Below are positions 34,909-45,000 of a stretch of 64,000 bases of DNA, in pieces. A model generated the notes under the pieces. It was given only the letters and a program-made list of their open reading frames with translations. It had not been told where the DNA came from and searched no databases. Position numbers and translations under genes: made by a program. This DNA comes from Nostoc sp. 'Peltigera membranacea cyanobiont' 210A (GTDB taxonomy: Bacteria > Cyanobacteriota > Cyanobacteriia > Cyanobacteriales > Nostocaceae): NCBI RefSeq assembly GCF_002246015.1, contig NZ_NOLJ01000011.1:32295-96294 (forward strand). Reading direction: 5' to 3'. Every line of letters starts with the position of its first letter. Within the stretch, counting starts at the first letter, position 1.

Positions 34909-35943
34909 TCAAATTATGCCCAATTGGGTTAAACGCTCAATGGTGGCTTGCTGTGTTTGCAGGAAATGTTTGCGGTCTACTTCTCCTTCCAGCATAGTAT
35001 TAGCGGGGTAAAAGTGTGATTGGCGATAACTTTCGGCGTATAGTTCAAAGCGTTGGCGGGAAAGTAAATTATTTAACCCCGGTCGGCGGCGATCGCGGCG
35101 TAATGCTGCTAAATCAATCTCTGCAAATGCTGCCATGCTCTCGCCTGTACCTGTTTCTGCTAATACGATTCCGCGATGGTCAATGATTTTAGAGCCACCA
35201 TCAGCTGAAGCAATGGGGATGGCAATATTAGCGATGCCTGCGGTATTAGCTGAAACTACATAAGCCAGATTTTCCACGGCACGAGTGATTTTTGCCGCGT
35301 CTTTGGGCGTGAGGTTTTTGTTGTATACTTCCGAAGTGGAATGGACAAAAATCTCTGCTCCTCGCATCGCCAAGCACCGCGCTACTTCTGGATACAAAAT
35401 TTCTTCTGATGCTAAAGCAGCCAAATTACCGATCGCAGTTTTGGCAACGGGGAAAACTCCTTCTAAGCCATAGCAGTCAAGATATTTATCCCAAACATCA
35501 TGGGGGGTGGGAGCAAATAAGGAATTTAGCCGCCGATACCGCAAGATGATTGAGCCAGAAGGGTCAAGAATAAAGCAGGTTTGAAAGTACAATCCGGGAA
35601 AGTTGGGGTCAACTTCGTAGGCGTTACCTGCTAAAAAGATTTTATGCTTTTGGGCAATTTTACCCAGCACCTCATACTCAGCACCAGCCATTTCTATACA
35701 GGCTTTTTCTGCCCACCCTGATAGAGTATCTCCCATTGGGAAACCAGTCAGGAAATATTCTGGCAGTACAATTAAACGACAATCAAAGCCAATGAAAGCG
35801 ATACTGGCAGCAATTTGTTGAGCTAGGCGGTTGATGGAGTTTTGCATGAGCGATCGCGCTTCGTGACGATTGCTAGTTTGATTGACTGCATGACAGGTAA
35901 CTTGCAGTGCCAAAGCGCGGAATGATTCTAAATTAGTGGGCAT
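34909..35943 (-). CDS. Nitrilase-fold carbon-nitrogen hydrolase, catalytic Cys replaced
   Basis: A 344-residue protein of the CN-hydrolase (nitrilase/amidase) fold. Seen: the catalytic Glu region RLIVLPEYFLTGFP; YRRLNSLFAPTPHDVWDKYL where the catalytic Lys normally stands (Arg here); and LAALASEEILYPEVARCLAM, where the nucleophilic Cys (usual C-x-E/D...PE) is Ser. So two of the three catalytic residues differ. This may be a family-wide feature of this subgroup or a loss of hydrolase activity. I take ATG 35943; the ORF could start at TTG 35964 inside a repeat. It stands between the RCCR-like and ALDH genes in one direction. Confidence 0.85.
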   Translation of the reverse strand: MPTNLESFRALALQVTCHAVNQTSNRHEARSLMQNSINRLAQQIAASIAFIGFDCRLIVLPEYFLTGFPMGDTLSGWAEKACIEMAGAEYEVLGKIAQKHKIFLAGNAYEVDPNFPGLYFQTCFILDPSGSIILRYRRLNSLFAPTPHDVWDKYLDCYGLEGVFPVAKTAIGNLAALASEEILYPEVARCLAMRGAEIFVHSTSEVYNKNLTPKDAAKITRAVENLAYVVSANTAGIANIAIPIASADGGSKIIDHRGIVLAETGTGESMAAFAEIDLAALRRDRRRPGLNNLLSRQRFELYAESYRQSHFYPANTMLEGEVDRKHFLQTQQATIERLTQLGII

Positions 35944-35956
35944 AGGGTATGGGACT

Positions 35957-35985
35957 AAGGACAAATGACCAATGACAAATGACTA
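35957..35985. repeat. Inverted copy of the GTCATTTGTCATTGG repeat
   Basis: GGACAAATGACCAATGACAA then ATGACTAAT, the complement of the repeat at 34826-34852. It fills the gap between the RCCR-like stop and the nitrilase-like start. Confidence 0.7.
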
Positions 35986-35987
35986 AT

Positions 35988-36785
35988 TTAGAGAATGCGA
36001 TCGCCACCCCAAAGCGATCGCACAAGTTTCTCTGTCAATTCCGAGCCAAACATCTGTGCGGCAAATTTATTACCTGGATCGCGTTCAGCACTGATACGGC
36101 GGAGCGCCAAATCACGAGCAGCTAAAGCCGTGCGTGCATTTTCTGGCACAGGTTCAGCGCCATCTACCCAAGTTAACCAGCGATCGAGTGTTTCGTGTGC
36201 AAGTGTGCGAGTTAGTTCGAGAGTTTCAAAAGTAGGTGCGCCTGTGTAGCAAAGACTAACGGGCGATTGAAATAAGCGAATATACGCACTTTTGCTAGTA
36301 AATACCTTGAGCCGCGAATCTTGCTGTAACTTTAAGAATGTTTCATTAACTGGCTCATAGTAGCGATCTAGAGATGCCAAATCGGTTATAAGCTCAGTTC
36401 GGGCAATGTAATCTATATAAAAGAAAATATTTGGAAGTGTGCCAAACTCGAAGGCCAAATGAGGAACCTGAATATGGGACTTCAACCAAGTGGTGAGGCG
36501 CATAGTCCCAAAGTTTGATTTTTCCGGGTTTCCCAACCACGAATGCACTAGCCAGTCAATTTCTTCCCCAGAAAAAGCGGTTAGCGAACCCTTCATATTG
36601 CCATCAAGACTGCTGTATTGCTGTAAATTTTCTACAGAAGGGTCTGGATGTAACTGAAAACGAGCCTCTAATTTTTGGCGGAGTTCCTTTGTAATCTCCC
36701 ACAACTGCTCAAATACAGCTTTATTATCTAAATCAGTTGGTTGCTGAGTCATGGTTTGAGTTTGCAGTTTTTCTATAAACTTCAT
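35988..36785 (-). CDS. Red chlorophyll catabolite reductase-like protein
   Basis: A 265-residue protein resembling plant RCCR, a ferredoxin-dependent bilin reductase family member that reduces linear tetrapyrroles from chlorophyll breakdown. Seen: SLTAFSGEEIDWLVHSWL, a strand-rich centre (LTTWLKSHIQVPHLAFEFGT, IFFYIDYIARTELITDLASL), DRYYEPVNETFLKLQQDS, and the C-terminal DLALRRISAERDPGNKFAAQ then MFGSELTEKLVRSLWG, which parallels the RCCR tail D-x-x-x-RR...FP-x-MFG-x-E. The match is from memory and moderate. It heads the leftward cluster with nitrilase-like and ALDH genes. ATG 36785; ATG 36752 is possible. Confidence 0.72.
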   Translation of the reverse strand: MKFIEKLQTQTMTQQPTDLDNKAVFEQLWEITKELRQKLEARFQLHPDPSVENLQQYSSLDGNMKGSLTAFSGEEIDWLVHSWLGNPEKSNFGTMRLTTWLKSHIQVPHLAFEFGTLPNIFFYIDYIARTELITDLASLDRYYEPVNETFLKLQQDSRLKVFTSKSAYIRLFQSPVSLCYTGAPTFETLELTRTLAHETLDRWLTWVDGAEPVPENARTALAARDLALRRISAERDPGNKFAAQMFGSELTEKLVRSLWGGDRIL

Positions 36786-36837
36786 ATTTAGTTTGACACT
36801 TTCCGGTATCTAATTCGTTACTTGTATCGAGCAACGC

Positions 36838-36925
36838 ATTCGAGGTACATCATAGTCCCCTCCTTGCTTGCGGGGAGGGGGTTGGGGGTGGGGTTCTTGT
36901 ACCTCACTCAACTGAGAACTGCTAT
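36838..36925. repeat. Dispersed C/G-rich repeat with TGTACCTCA segment
   Basis: CCCCTCCTTGCTTGCGGGGA with GGGGGTTGGGGGTGGGG forms a palindrome of the same family as the IS target repeat at 25385. It is followed by TTGTACCTCACTCAACTGAG, a diverged copy of the 17631 repeat. It separates the RCCR-like gene from the next gene. Confidence 0.7.
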
Positions 36926-37095
36926 AGAAGCTTTTGCCCTTAGCACAAGCTTCAGTGATAATACTGTAACTTTATGTAAAATTTTTTTTATATACTTAAT
37001 TATAAAAATAAAAATAAATTTGTTGAGAATTATAGACAAATTAGAAGAAAAACAAATATTAATAAGTTAGTTGTTTGATTATAAATATACAGAAT

Positions 37096-37599
37096 ATGGC
37101 TTTTGATTTAGATAAAGCTTTTCAAATAGATATCGCTCAAATGAATTTGAAAAAAGCACATTCATTAGTATTTAGCGTACATGGTGAACCGAAAATTCCT
37201 TTTGTCATTTGGTTACTGGAGAATCCTAATAGCATAATAGCATTACCTGGAAAAATTAGTCTGCTCCATCATGATTATATTCACATACTTTTAGATAGAG
37301 GGATTTCTTCTCAAGATGAAGCCTTTGTCATAGGATTTACAATGGGTAATGACTTAAAGACTAATCAACTACATTTATTCATCTATCAATTCTTTGCTAA
37401 ATTTATCTATCCAGTTCCTTATAATTTTTCAAAGTTAGACTTAATAAGTTTTAAGTTAGGATTTATTTATGGCAGAAATATTAAAATTAAACAAATAAAT
37501 GAAATTAACTTTGAAATTTACCAAAATGAAACTATAGGATTTTTGAGAAATTTTTTCGGTATCAATACTGATAAGTCTAAACTGATGCCAGAGTATTAA
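37096..37599 (+). CDS. Coq4-like protein with HDxxHx11E motif
   Basis: A 167-residue protein. The centre reads LLHHDYIHILLDRGISSQDE: His-Asp-x2-His followed after exactly 11 residues by Glu. This is the zinc-binding signature of Coq4, the quinone-biosynthesis scaffold. Around it, FVIWLLENPNSIIALPGKIS precedes and AFVIGFTMGNDLKTNQLHLF follows, in a helical context as in Coq4. Overall length is shorter than typical Coq4 (about 220), so I rate it a distant member. ATG 37096 is chosen over TTG 37075; neither has a strong ribosome site. Low G+C and Ile/Asn-rich. A histidine kinase gene follows 45 bases later in the same direction. Confidence 0.6.
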   Translation: MAFDLDKAFQIDIAQMNLKKAHSLVFSVHGEPKIPFVIWLLENPNSIIALPGKISLLHHDYIHILLDRGISSQDEAFVIGFTMGNDLKTNQLHLFIYQFFAKFIYPVPYNFSKLDLISFKLGFIYGRNIKIKQINEINFEIYQNETIGFLRNFFGINTDKSKLMPEY

Positions 37600-37644
37600 T
37601 AGCGACAATACCGAATTAAAACATATCTAAAAAATAGTATCAAA

Positions 37645-39264
37645 ATGCACCTACTTTATAAACTGAGATTTGCTTCCTCTCAACTAATAACTGTAACAGT
37701 ACTGCTTACTCTGCTCTTATTCATTCCTCAAGTTTGGCTCAACTTGCAAGCATATTATAACTTCAATAGCATTACTAAAAATGAATTTAAACTTCAAAGA
37801 TTAAGTGATGAAATTATTTATCTTGATGAAGTACTAACTATGTCAGCCCGCATGAACGCTGCTACAGGAAACACTATTTGGGAACAACGATATCGCCAAT
37901 TTGAACCTAAGCTTGATATTGCTATTCAAGAATCGATTAAACTAGCTCCTAAAGCATATAAAAATGAGGATGCTAAGAAAATTGATGCTGCAAATCAGCA
38001 TCTGGTGACAATGGAATATCAATCTTTTGATTTAGTTAATAAGAATCAAAAACAGACAGCACAACAACTACTTTTTAGCCGCGGATATGAAACTCAGAAG
38101 CAAATTTATGCTGATGGGGTGATGAAAAGAAAGTCTAATATCTCACTACAATTACAGCAGAGGATTGATGAATATTATCAACGAATATTATGGGCAATTT
38201 CGGAGTCTATTATAAGTTTAGCCATGCTGATTCCAGCATGGCTTTTAGTATTGCATTTATTACAGCAATACTTAAAAGCTAAAAAATTTGCTCAAGCGGC
38301 TTTAGAAGAAACGAATTATCGATTGGAAATGCAAGTTACGGAGAGAACGGCAAAATTAAAACATAAAAATGTTCAGCTACAAAATACACTGCAAGAATTG
38401 CAACACACTCAAGTACAACTTATTCAAACTGAAAAAATGTCTTCATTAGGTCAGCTAGTTGCTGGTGTTGCTCATGAAATCAATAATCCAGTTAATTTTA
38501 TTTATGGTAATCTGATACATATTAGAGAATATAGTCAGCAATTACTAACTTTAATTAAACTGTATCAGCAACACTGTTCTAGTGAGAAATCAGAAATAAC
38601 TACTCTAATTAATGAGATAGATTTAGAGTTTATTGTTGATGATATGCCAAAAATCTTATCATCAATGGCAGTTGGTACTGAACGAATTCGCGAAATTGTA
38701 CTAACTTTGCGTAACTTCTCACGCCTTGATGAAGCAGAAATGAAATTTGTTGATATTCATGAAGGAATTAATAGCACCCTATTAATTTTACAGTATCGTT
38801 TCAAAGAAAATCAGAAACAGCAGGAAATTGCAATTATTAAAGATTATGGGAATTTGCCTCTTGTTGAATGTTATGCAGGAGGGTTAAATCAGGTCTTTAT
38901 GAATATCCTCAGTAACGCTATTGATGCTTTACATCAACGGGAAGTAGAGTGTTTAAAAGGAGATATTGAAAGGCAGCTTAATTCTATTATTATCCATACT
39001 CAAGTTAAAAATGAAGAATGCGTAATTATTAGTATAAAAGATAATGGTTTAGGAATAACTGAAGAAGATCAAACCAGATTATTTGACCCTTTCTTTACTA
39101 CTAAACCTATAGGTAAAGGTACTGGCTTAGGATTATCTATTAGTTACGAGATTATCGTGGAAAAACATCAAGGAAAAATTCAGTGTATTTCTGTACCTGG
39201 TAAGGGTACAGAGTTTATCATTGAGATTCCTATCAAGCAGACACGTTCAATAGTTACCCATTGA
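37645..39264 (+). CDS. Membrane sensor histidine kinase
   Basis: A 539-residue two-component kinase. Seen: a membrane helix at ~14-34 (LITVTVLLTLLLFIPQVWL), a ~150-residue all-helical extracytoplasmic domain, a second helix ~185-207 (ESIISLAMLIPAWLLVLHLL), a coiled coil (LEMQVTERTAKLKHKNVQLQ), the H-box SSLGQLVAGVAHEINNPVNF with phospho-acceptor His, the N box NQVFMNILSNAIDAL, then ISIKDNGLGI and FFTTKPIGKGTGLGLSISYE. H-box and N box match the HK4-like group frequent in cyanobacteria. No response regulator is adjacent, so it is an orphan kinase. Possibly co-transcribed with the Coq4-like gene. Confidence 0.92.
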   Translation: MHLLYKLRFASSQLITVTVLLTLLLFIPQVWLNLQAYYNFNSITKNEFKLQRLSDEIIYLDEVLTMSARMNAATGNTIWEQRYRQFEPKLDIAIQESIKLAPKAYKNEDAKKIDAANQHLVTMEYQSFDLVNKNQKQTAQQLLFSRGYETQKQIYADGVMKRKSNISLQLQQRIDEYYQRILWAISESIISLAMLIPAWLLVLHLLQQYLKAKKFAQAALEETNYRLEMQVTERTAKLKHKNVQLQNTLQELQHTQVQLIQTEKMSSLGQLVAGVAHEINNPVNFIYGNLIHIREYSQQLLTLIKLYQQHCSSEKSEITTLINEIDLEFIVDDMPKILSSMAVGTERIREIVLTLRNFSRLDEAEMKFVDIHEGINSTLLILQYRFKENQKQQEIAIIKDYGNLPLVECYAGGLNQVFMNILSNAIDALHQREVECLKGDIERQLNSIIIHTQVKNEECVIISIKDNGLGITEEDQTRLFDPFFTTKPIGKGTGLGLSISYEIIVEKHQGKIQCISVPGKGTEFIIEIPIKQTRSIVTH

Positions 39265-39285
39265 CAGAGAGCCATCTTTGCTATT

Positions 39286-41670
39286 TCAATTATTACTAAT
39301 AGAAAATCCTCGACGCGTAGGTTTAATATTAGCTAACTCCACCTGAAAACTTACTTTGTCCATCATTTCCCCGCTTTTCGCTTCCAAAGTCCACTTACCA
39401 GGACGTAAATTCCAAAATAAAGAATTAGCTGAGTTTGTATCTAACTTTTCGCCATTTAACCACCACTCCACTGGTGCAGATTTATTTCCCGCTAGTTTAA
39501 ATTCGAGTTTTTGCTTTGCTTCTTCACCAGGATAAACTAAAAATAAATCGCCATGATGCGGAGATAAAATTCTCAAATTGGTAGAAGTAAAATTTGACTG
39601 CTGTTGTTTTGCTAACCATTCATCATACTCTGGTGGCAAATTGAATTGATTGTCACGTTCGTAATTACTTTTATCTTCAGGATAGAAATATTCTTGCACC
39701 ACTGAGGTACAGTCTGGGGTGGGTCGTAACCCAGAAATTGCACAGACAGGTAATTGCACTAAACCTTCTGGAGGTGGAAAACCTGCTGGTTCTTGATGTT
39801 CGTGCAGATGTAACATAATTCGATTCCATAAGGGTGCTGCGCCTGTCACACCTGAAACCTGTCGCATCGGTTCACCGTTGAAATTCCCTACCCAAGTAGC
39901 GACGGTGTAATCTGTGGTGAAGCCAACAGTCCAAGTGTCACGAAAATTGGAAGAAGTGCCAGTTTTAACAGCAACAGGAAAAGGTAAATTTAACACCGAG
40001 TCTACACCAAATGCTGTTGCACGAGCATAGCTATCACTGAGTATATTGGTGATTAATTGCCATATTGTCGGATTTTGGACTTCGACTTCTCTCCGAGACG
40101 CTACGCGAACGCTCAGTCGAACGATTTGAGATTTGGGACTTCGACTTTGCTCAGTCGAACGATTTTGGATTGGGGAATTGGAAAATGTGCTGACTATTGG
40201 GGTAGCATCTCCTTGTCGTGCGATGGTTAAGTATGCACGGGCTAATTCCCAAAGACTGACTTCGCCACTACCTAGAGTCAAACCTAAACCATAATGTTCT
40301 GGAGTTTGATTGAGGTGTTCAAACCCCAGTTGATGGAGTCGTTCTAAAAAAGTTTCCACACCAACTTTTTCTAACACCTTTATTGCAGGTACATTTAAAG
40401 AATTTGCTAAAGCGATTCGCACCCGCACCGGGCCAAGAAACCGTTCGGTGTAATCTGTGGGGCTGTAAAGTTTCGCACCGGGAATTGCATAATGAGCGGG
40501 TACATCTGCCAAAATACTGTTTGGGCGAATTAAACCTTTTTCTAAAGCTAGTTCATAGACAAAAGGCTTAAGGGTAGAACCTGGTTGACGTAGTGCTTGC
40601 ACTCCATCATTGCGTCCCAGTTTGGCTTCATTAAAATAATCAGGTGAACCGACATAAGCCAAAACTTCACCAGTGTGGTTATCAATCACTAACGCAGCAG
40701 CATCATGGACATTGTTAGCGGCTAGGGAAGAAATTACCTGCTGTACCTGTGCTTCCACAAACTGCTGCAAAGGGCGATTTATAGTCGTGCGGATGGGGGA
40801 ATTTTGTTCTGTTTGCGTTTTATCAAACTGATTGGCTAACCAAAATAAAAAGTGTGGTGCAGCGATAATTCCCCCTTGGCGAGACTGAAACACAACTTTT
40901 TCAGTATGTGTTCGGGTTGCGTTCGTCGCAGACGTTGGCGCAGCCATCGCACCACTAATATACTTTTCCTGTATCATCCGATTAAGGACGTATTTTTGCC
41001 GTTGCTTCAGCCGTTCCCAATGTTCGTAAGGATTAAAGTATGTGGGATTATTGGGAATAGCAGCTAACAAACTAGCTTGAGCAAGATTCAATTCACTAGC
41101 TGGAATGGAAAAATAAGTCCGCGCAGCTGCTTCCACACCATATATATTCCCGCCCATTGGTAGCCGATTAATATATGCAGAGAGAATTTCATCTTTGTTC
41201 ATCCCTGCTGTTAACCGCCAAGATAGCCAAATCTCACTCAGTTTACCAGAGAAGCTGCGGGGCACTGGATCTAACATCCGCGCCAACTGCATAGTAATTG
41301 TGGAAGCACCGGAAACAATTCGTTTCGCGTGGATGGCTTCTTTGCTGGCGCGGATAACAGCTTTCATATCCAACGCCCCATGATGATAAAAGCTGCCATC
41401 TTCGGCGGCTAAAATGGCATGGATAAAATGGGGCGAAACCTGATTTAGCGGTACTACTGATGTATGTTCTTGGTCGCGGGTGAGCAATGTTCCTAATGGT
41501 AAACCATTGCGATCGCTAAATTGCATAGCCAAATGATTTTGGGCAATATCTGCGGCCCGAATGGGCGCAAAATAAGGGAGTAAGCGTACCAGCAGACAGA
41601 TTAGCAGCACAGCTATGATAACTTTACTAGTGCGCTTAAGTTTGAGTAGCGATCGTAAAATTAGTTTCAT
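39286..41670 (-). CDS. pbpC: Penicillin-binding protein 1C
   Basis: A 794-residue bifunctional peptidoglycan synthase of the PBP1C class. Seen: an N-terminal anchor (VIIAVLLICLLVRLLPYF), the GT51 glycosyltransferase with AAEDGSFYHHGALDMKAVIR and GASTITMQLARML, the transpeptidase with SxxK in RQPGSTLKPFVYELAL, SxN in ALANSLNVPAIKVL and KTGTSSNFRDTWTVGF, and a C-terminal BiPBP_C domain (LRILSPHHGDLFLVYPGEEA). Odd: between the SxN and KTG motifs, about residues 500-530 carry DNA from dispersed repeats, including the heptapeptide RVASRRE (40087-40107) and twice GCTCAGTCGAACGATTT. Divergent from the macroglobulin gene, the usual functional partner. Confidence 0.93.
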   Translation of the reverse strand: MKLILRSLLKLKRTSKVIIAVLLICLLVRLLPYFAPIRAADIAQNHLAMQFSDRNGLPLGTLLTRDQEHTSVVPLNQVSPHFIHAILAAEDGSFYHHGALDMKAVIRASKEAIHAKRIVSGASTITMQLARMLDPVPRSFSGKLSEIWLSWRLTAGMNKDEILSAYINRLPMGGNIYGVEAAARTYFSIPASELNLAQASLLAAIPNNPTYFNPYEHWERLKQRQKYVLNRMIQEKYISGAMAAPTSATNATRTHTEKVVFQSRQGGIIAAPHFLFWLANQFDKTQTEQNSPIRTTINRPLQQFVEAQVQQVISSLAANNVHDAAALVIDNHTGEVLAYVGSPDYFNEAKLGRNDGVQALRQPGSTLKPFVYELALEKGLIRPNSILADVPAHYAIPGAKLYSPTDYTERFLGPVRVRIALANSLNVPAIKVLEKVGVETFLERLHQLGFEHLNQTPEHYGLGLTLGSGEVSLWELARAYLTIARQGDATPIVSTFSNSPIQNRSTEQSRSPKSQIVRLSVRVASRREVEVQNPTIWQLITNILSDSYARATAFGVDSVLNLPFPVAVKTGTSSNFRDTWTVGFTTDYTVATWVGNFNGEPMRQVSGVTGAAPLWNRIMLHLHEHQEPAGFPPPEGLVQLPVCAISGLRPTPDCTSVVQEYFYPEDKSNYERDNQFNLPPEYDEWLAKQQQSNFTSTNLRILSPHHGDLFLVYPGEEAKQKLEFKLAGNKSAPVEWWLNGEKLDTNSANSLFWNLRPGKWTLEAKSGEMMDKVSFQVELANIKPTRRGFSISNN

Positions 41671-41989
41671 CAGGGAATCCCCTGTCCAAGAATACCTACC
41701 TTAATCTTGACGCAGCGATTACATCTACATCAGTAAATATTTCAAATCCTTAATAATTAATTTTTACTAACTCAGCAGATGTAAATTAATGTTTGCGAAA
41801 TTTAAATACTTCTTTATAGTTAAGAATTGTAGTTATTTTTGGAACAATAACACTAGATTAGTTATCTATGTAAATAAACATACGTTACATCCGCAGTTTG
41901 TGTAAAAACAACTAGTTATCTTACGTCCTTTATTAGCCTTGGCATTTCCGACTCCATCAGGGAATGAAAGTTTTTATTTGCTATAGTGC
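41671..41989. other. Divergent intergenic region pbpC / macroglobulin gene
   Basis: About 320 AT-rich bases that must carry both promoters. No ORF or notable palindrome found. Confidence 0.4.
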
Positions 41990-42019
41990 GTGAATTTTTT
42001 ATTTTTAATTACTAGAAAA

Positions 42020-45000
42020 ATGATTATCAGAGTTTTACTGCGTTTCCAGCATAAAATAACCTATCGCCTTCTTAGGGTTATTGGCAGTAGCCTGCGGCAA
42101 GCCGTTCGCGTAGCGTCTCGTAGAGAAGCGTCTACGTTAAAAAAAATTAGACGTTTTTCAAGGCGGAAGAGAACAATACAGTTTCTTCTTCTTTTTACAT
42201 TTATATTAGGGATGGCAGGGTGTAATTTTTTTGGTATCAACTCAAGTAAAGAACAACTTCCAGCAGTTTCCTCACTCACACCACCAAAATTACCAGGCTG
42301 GATTGAACAAATAAGTCCCATTGGAGATGCAAAACCCCTCAATCAAATCCGCATCCGTTTTAAAGAGGCTTTAATCCCAGTTGAAAGTCTTGATAGTCCA
42401 GAACAGCAAAAAATATTACAAAAATTTGCCCTTTGGCCGCCTTTACCCGGTCAATTTCGCTTTTTAACACCGCGTATGGTGGGATTTCAAGCTGAGAAGG
42501 CATTACCAATAGCGACACGATTTCAAGTCACTCTAAAAGCAGGTTTAGCTGATTTAAAAAATCATCGCCTAGACAAAGATTTGCCTTGGACTTTTAATAC
42601 CGAATCTATCAACCTGACTAATTTACCCGGTGTCAACCCCATTGAAAAGGCTGATATCGAGCCAATTGATTTACAACAAAAGTTACAGTTTACTTCCAAT
42701 GTAGAATTGGATTTAGCTTCTGTACAAGAACATTTACAGTTAATTCCCGAAGGTAAAAATAAAGGTATAGGTTTTAAAGTCGAATTAAACAAAGAAGAAA
42801 AACCATTAAAAAATGAAGAAGACCCTTTAGAAAAGTTTGACCCTTCAGCACGCAATTGGATTTATAATCTCATCCCACAGCAAAATCTGGAAAAAGCAAC
42901 TAGTTATCGGCTAGTATTTTCTCCCGGAATCCTTCCTGCTTATGGCAATCTAGCTACAGCGAAAGAATTTGCCAGTAAATTAGCAACTTATTCGCCTTTG
43001 GCATTTCAGAAAATTAACTTTTACGGACAGCCGGATTCAGGCGGAACATTTGGACGATTTGTTAAAGGCAGTCCGCAGCTAGAATTTAATAACGTTTTAT
43101 TAGCCGATTCAGCTAAAGAAAACATTACTATTAATCCAGCACCAAAAGAAATTTCGAGAATTTTGGAAGTTAATGATGAAGATAAAATTGTCGGTATCAA
43201 TCCTTATGCGCTAGAACCTGCTAAGACTTATACAATTACTATCGGCGAAAATCTCAAAGATAAGTTTGGGCAAACTTTGGGTAAACCCGTCACCCTTAAA
43301 TATGATACTGGAGATTTAGCTGGTGATATTTGGGTACCATCAGATTTGAATATTTTCCCCACAAGTAAAGATTTACAGCTAAATATTAGTACGGGTAATC
43401 TGCCAGAATCTAAATATAAAGCCGCTTATCGAGTAGTTCAACCAATAGATTTAGTTTATTTTAATAATAGTAGTGATTTATTACCACAACCTTCTGATTG
43501 GCAAAGCTTTAAGGTATCGGGTAAGAAAAATCAATCAGTTGATGTTGCTGTTCCTTTGCGAGAAAAAATTAGTGCTGCTACGGGGATGTTAGCTTATGGA
43601 GTTCAAGCCCGCACTAATAAATATCAGGATAATGGTAAGGAACTGTGGCGCGAACCTACGACTTATGGCTTAGTTGAATTGACTAATTTGGGCGTATTTA
43701 CTCAGTGGTTTCCTGAGTCAGGGTTAATTCGTGTCAATCATCTTACAGATGGTTCGCCAGTTAAAGCGGCTGCTGTTGAAATTTATCAATCAAAATTACA
43801 AGCAAAATCTCGCCCCGAACCTTTACCTTGTGCAACAGGTAAAACTGATGACAATGGAATTTTTAGAATTGCTCGTGAAGGATTACAGAAATGTTATTCT
43901 GGGAATGAAAGCTCTAGTAAATCACCACAGTTATTAGTAATTGCCCGTGAGAATCAAGATTGGGCATTTGCTAGAACTGAAGAATATAGCGGTGTTTATG
44001 GCTACGGTATTGATGCGGGTTGGCAAGATAAGAAGCCAGAATCACGCGGGGTAATTTTCTCGGATAGACAGTTATATCAACCAGGCGAAAAGGCTTGGTT
44101 AACTGGTTTTGCAGACTATTTACAAAATGGTGTAATTCAGCAGGATAAAAATGCTGCTTACCAATTAACTTTGGTAAATCCCGATGGACAAAAAACTAGC
44201 TTAGGTACGCAAACTACAAATGAATTTGGCAGTTTTTCTCTGGAACTGCCAATTAAAACTACTCAGCGCTTAGGCTACTATACAATCCAAGCGAAAGGTA
44301 AAAATGGACAAGAAATTTCTGGAGAATTTCGGGTAGCTGAGTTTAAGCCACCCAATTTTAAAGTCGAACTCAACTTAGATAAAGAATTTGCTCTCATTGA
44401 CGAGAAAGTTAATATTAATGCTACAAGCAATTATTTGTTTGGCGCACCTGTAGAAGGTGGAGAAGCAAAATATTTTATCACTCGCCAGCAGGCTGATTTT
44501 GTTCCTAAAGGTTGGGAAGGATTTACTTTTGGTAGGCAATGGTTATGGCCGGAGGAAACGCCTACTATATCTACTGATGTATTGCAAACTAATGCCCAAC
44601 TAGATGCTAATGGTAAAAGTAGTCAAACTGTAAATGTGGCTAATGATTTACCATATCCGATGACTTACCAAGTAGATGTGCAAGTTGCAGATGTTTCTAA
44701 TTTGTCTGTAGCGAATTCTAAAACATTTACAGCTTTACCGAGTAATCGCCTCATCGGATTAAAAAGTAATTTTATTGCTGATGCTGGTAAGCCTTTCCCG
44801 ATTGAAGTGATTGTTACTGACCCTACAGGAAAACCAATCACAGGTCAACGGGTGCACCTGGAATTACAACAGATTAAATATAGCAGCGTCACGCAGTTGG
44901 TGGAAGGTAGCCGAACTCCAAAAAATCAAATTGAATATAAAACAGTGGGACAAGCAGAAATTACATCTGCAAGTAATCCGCAATCAGTAAGTTTAACAGC

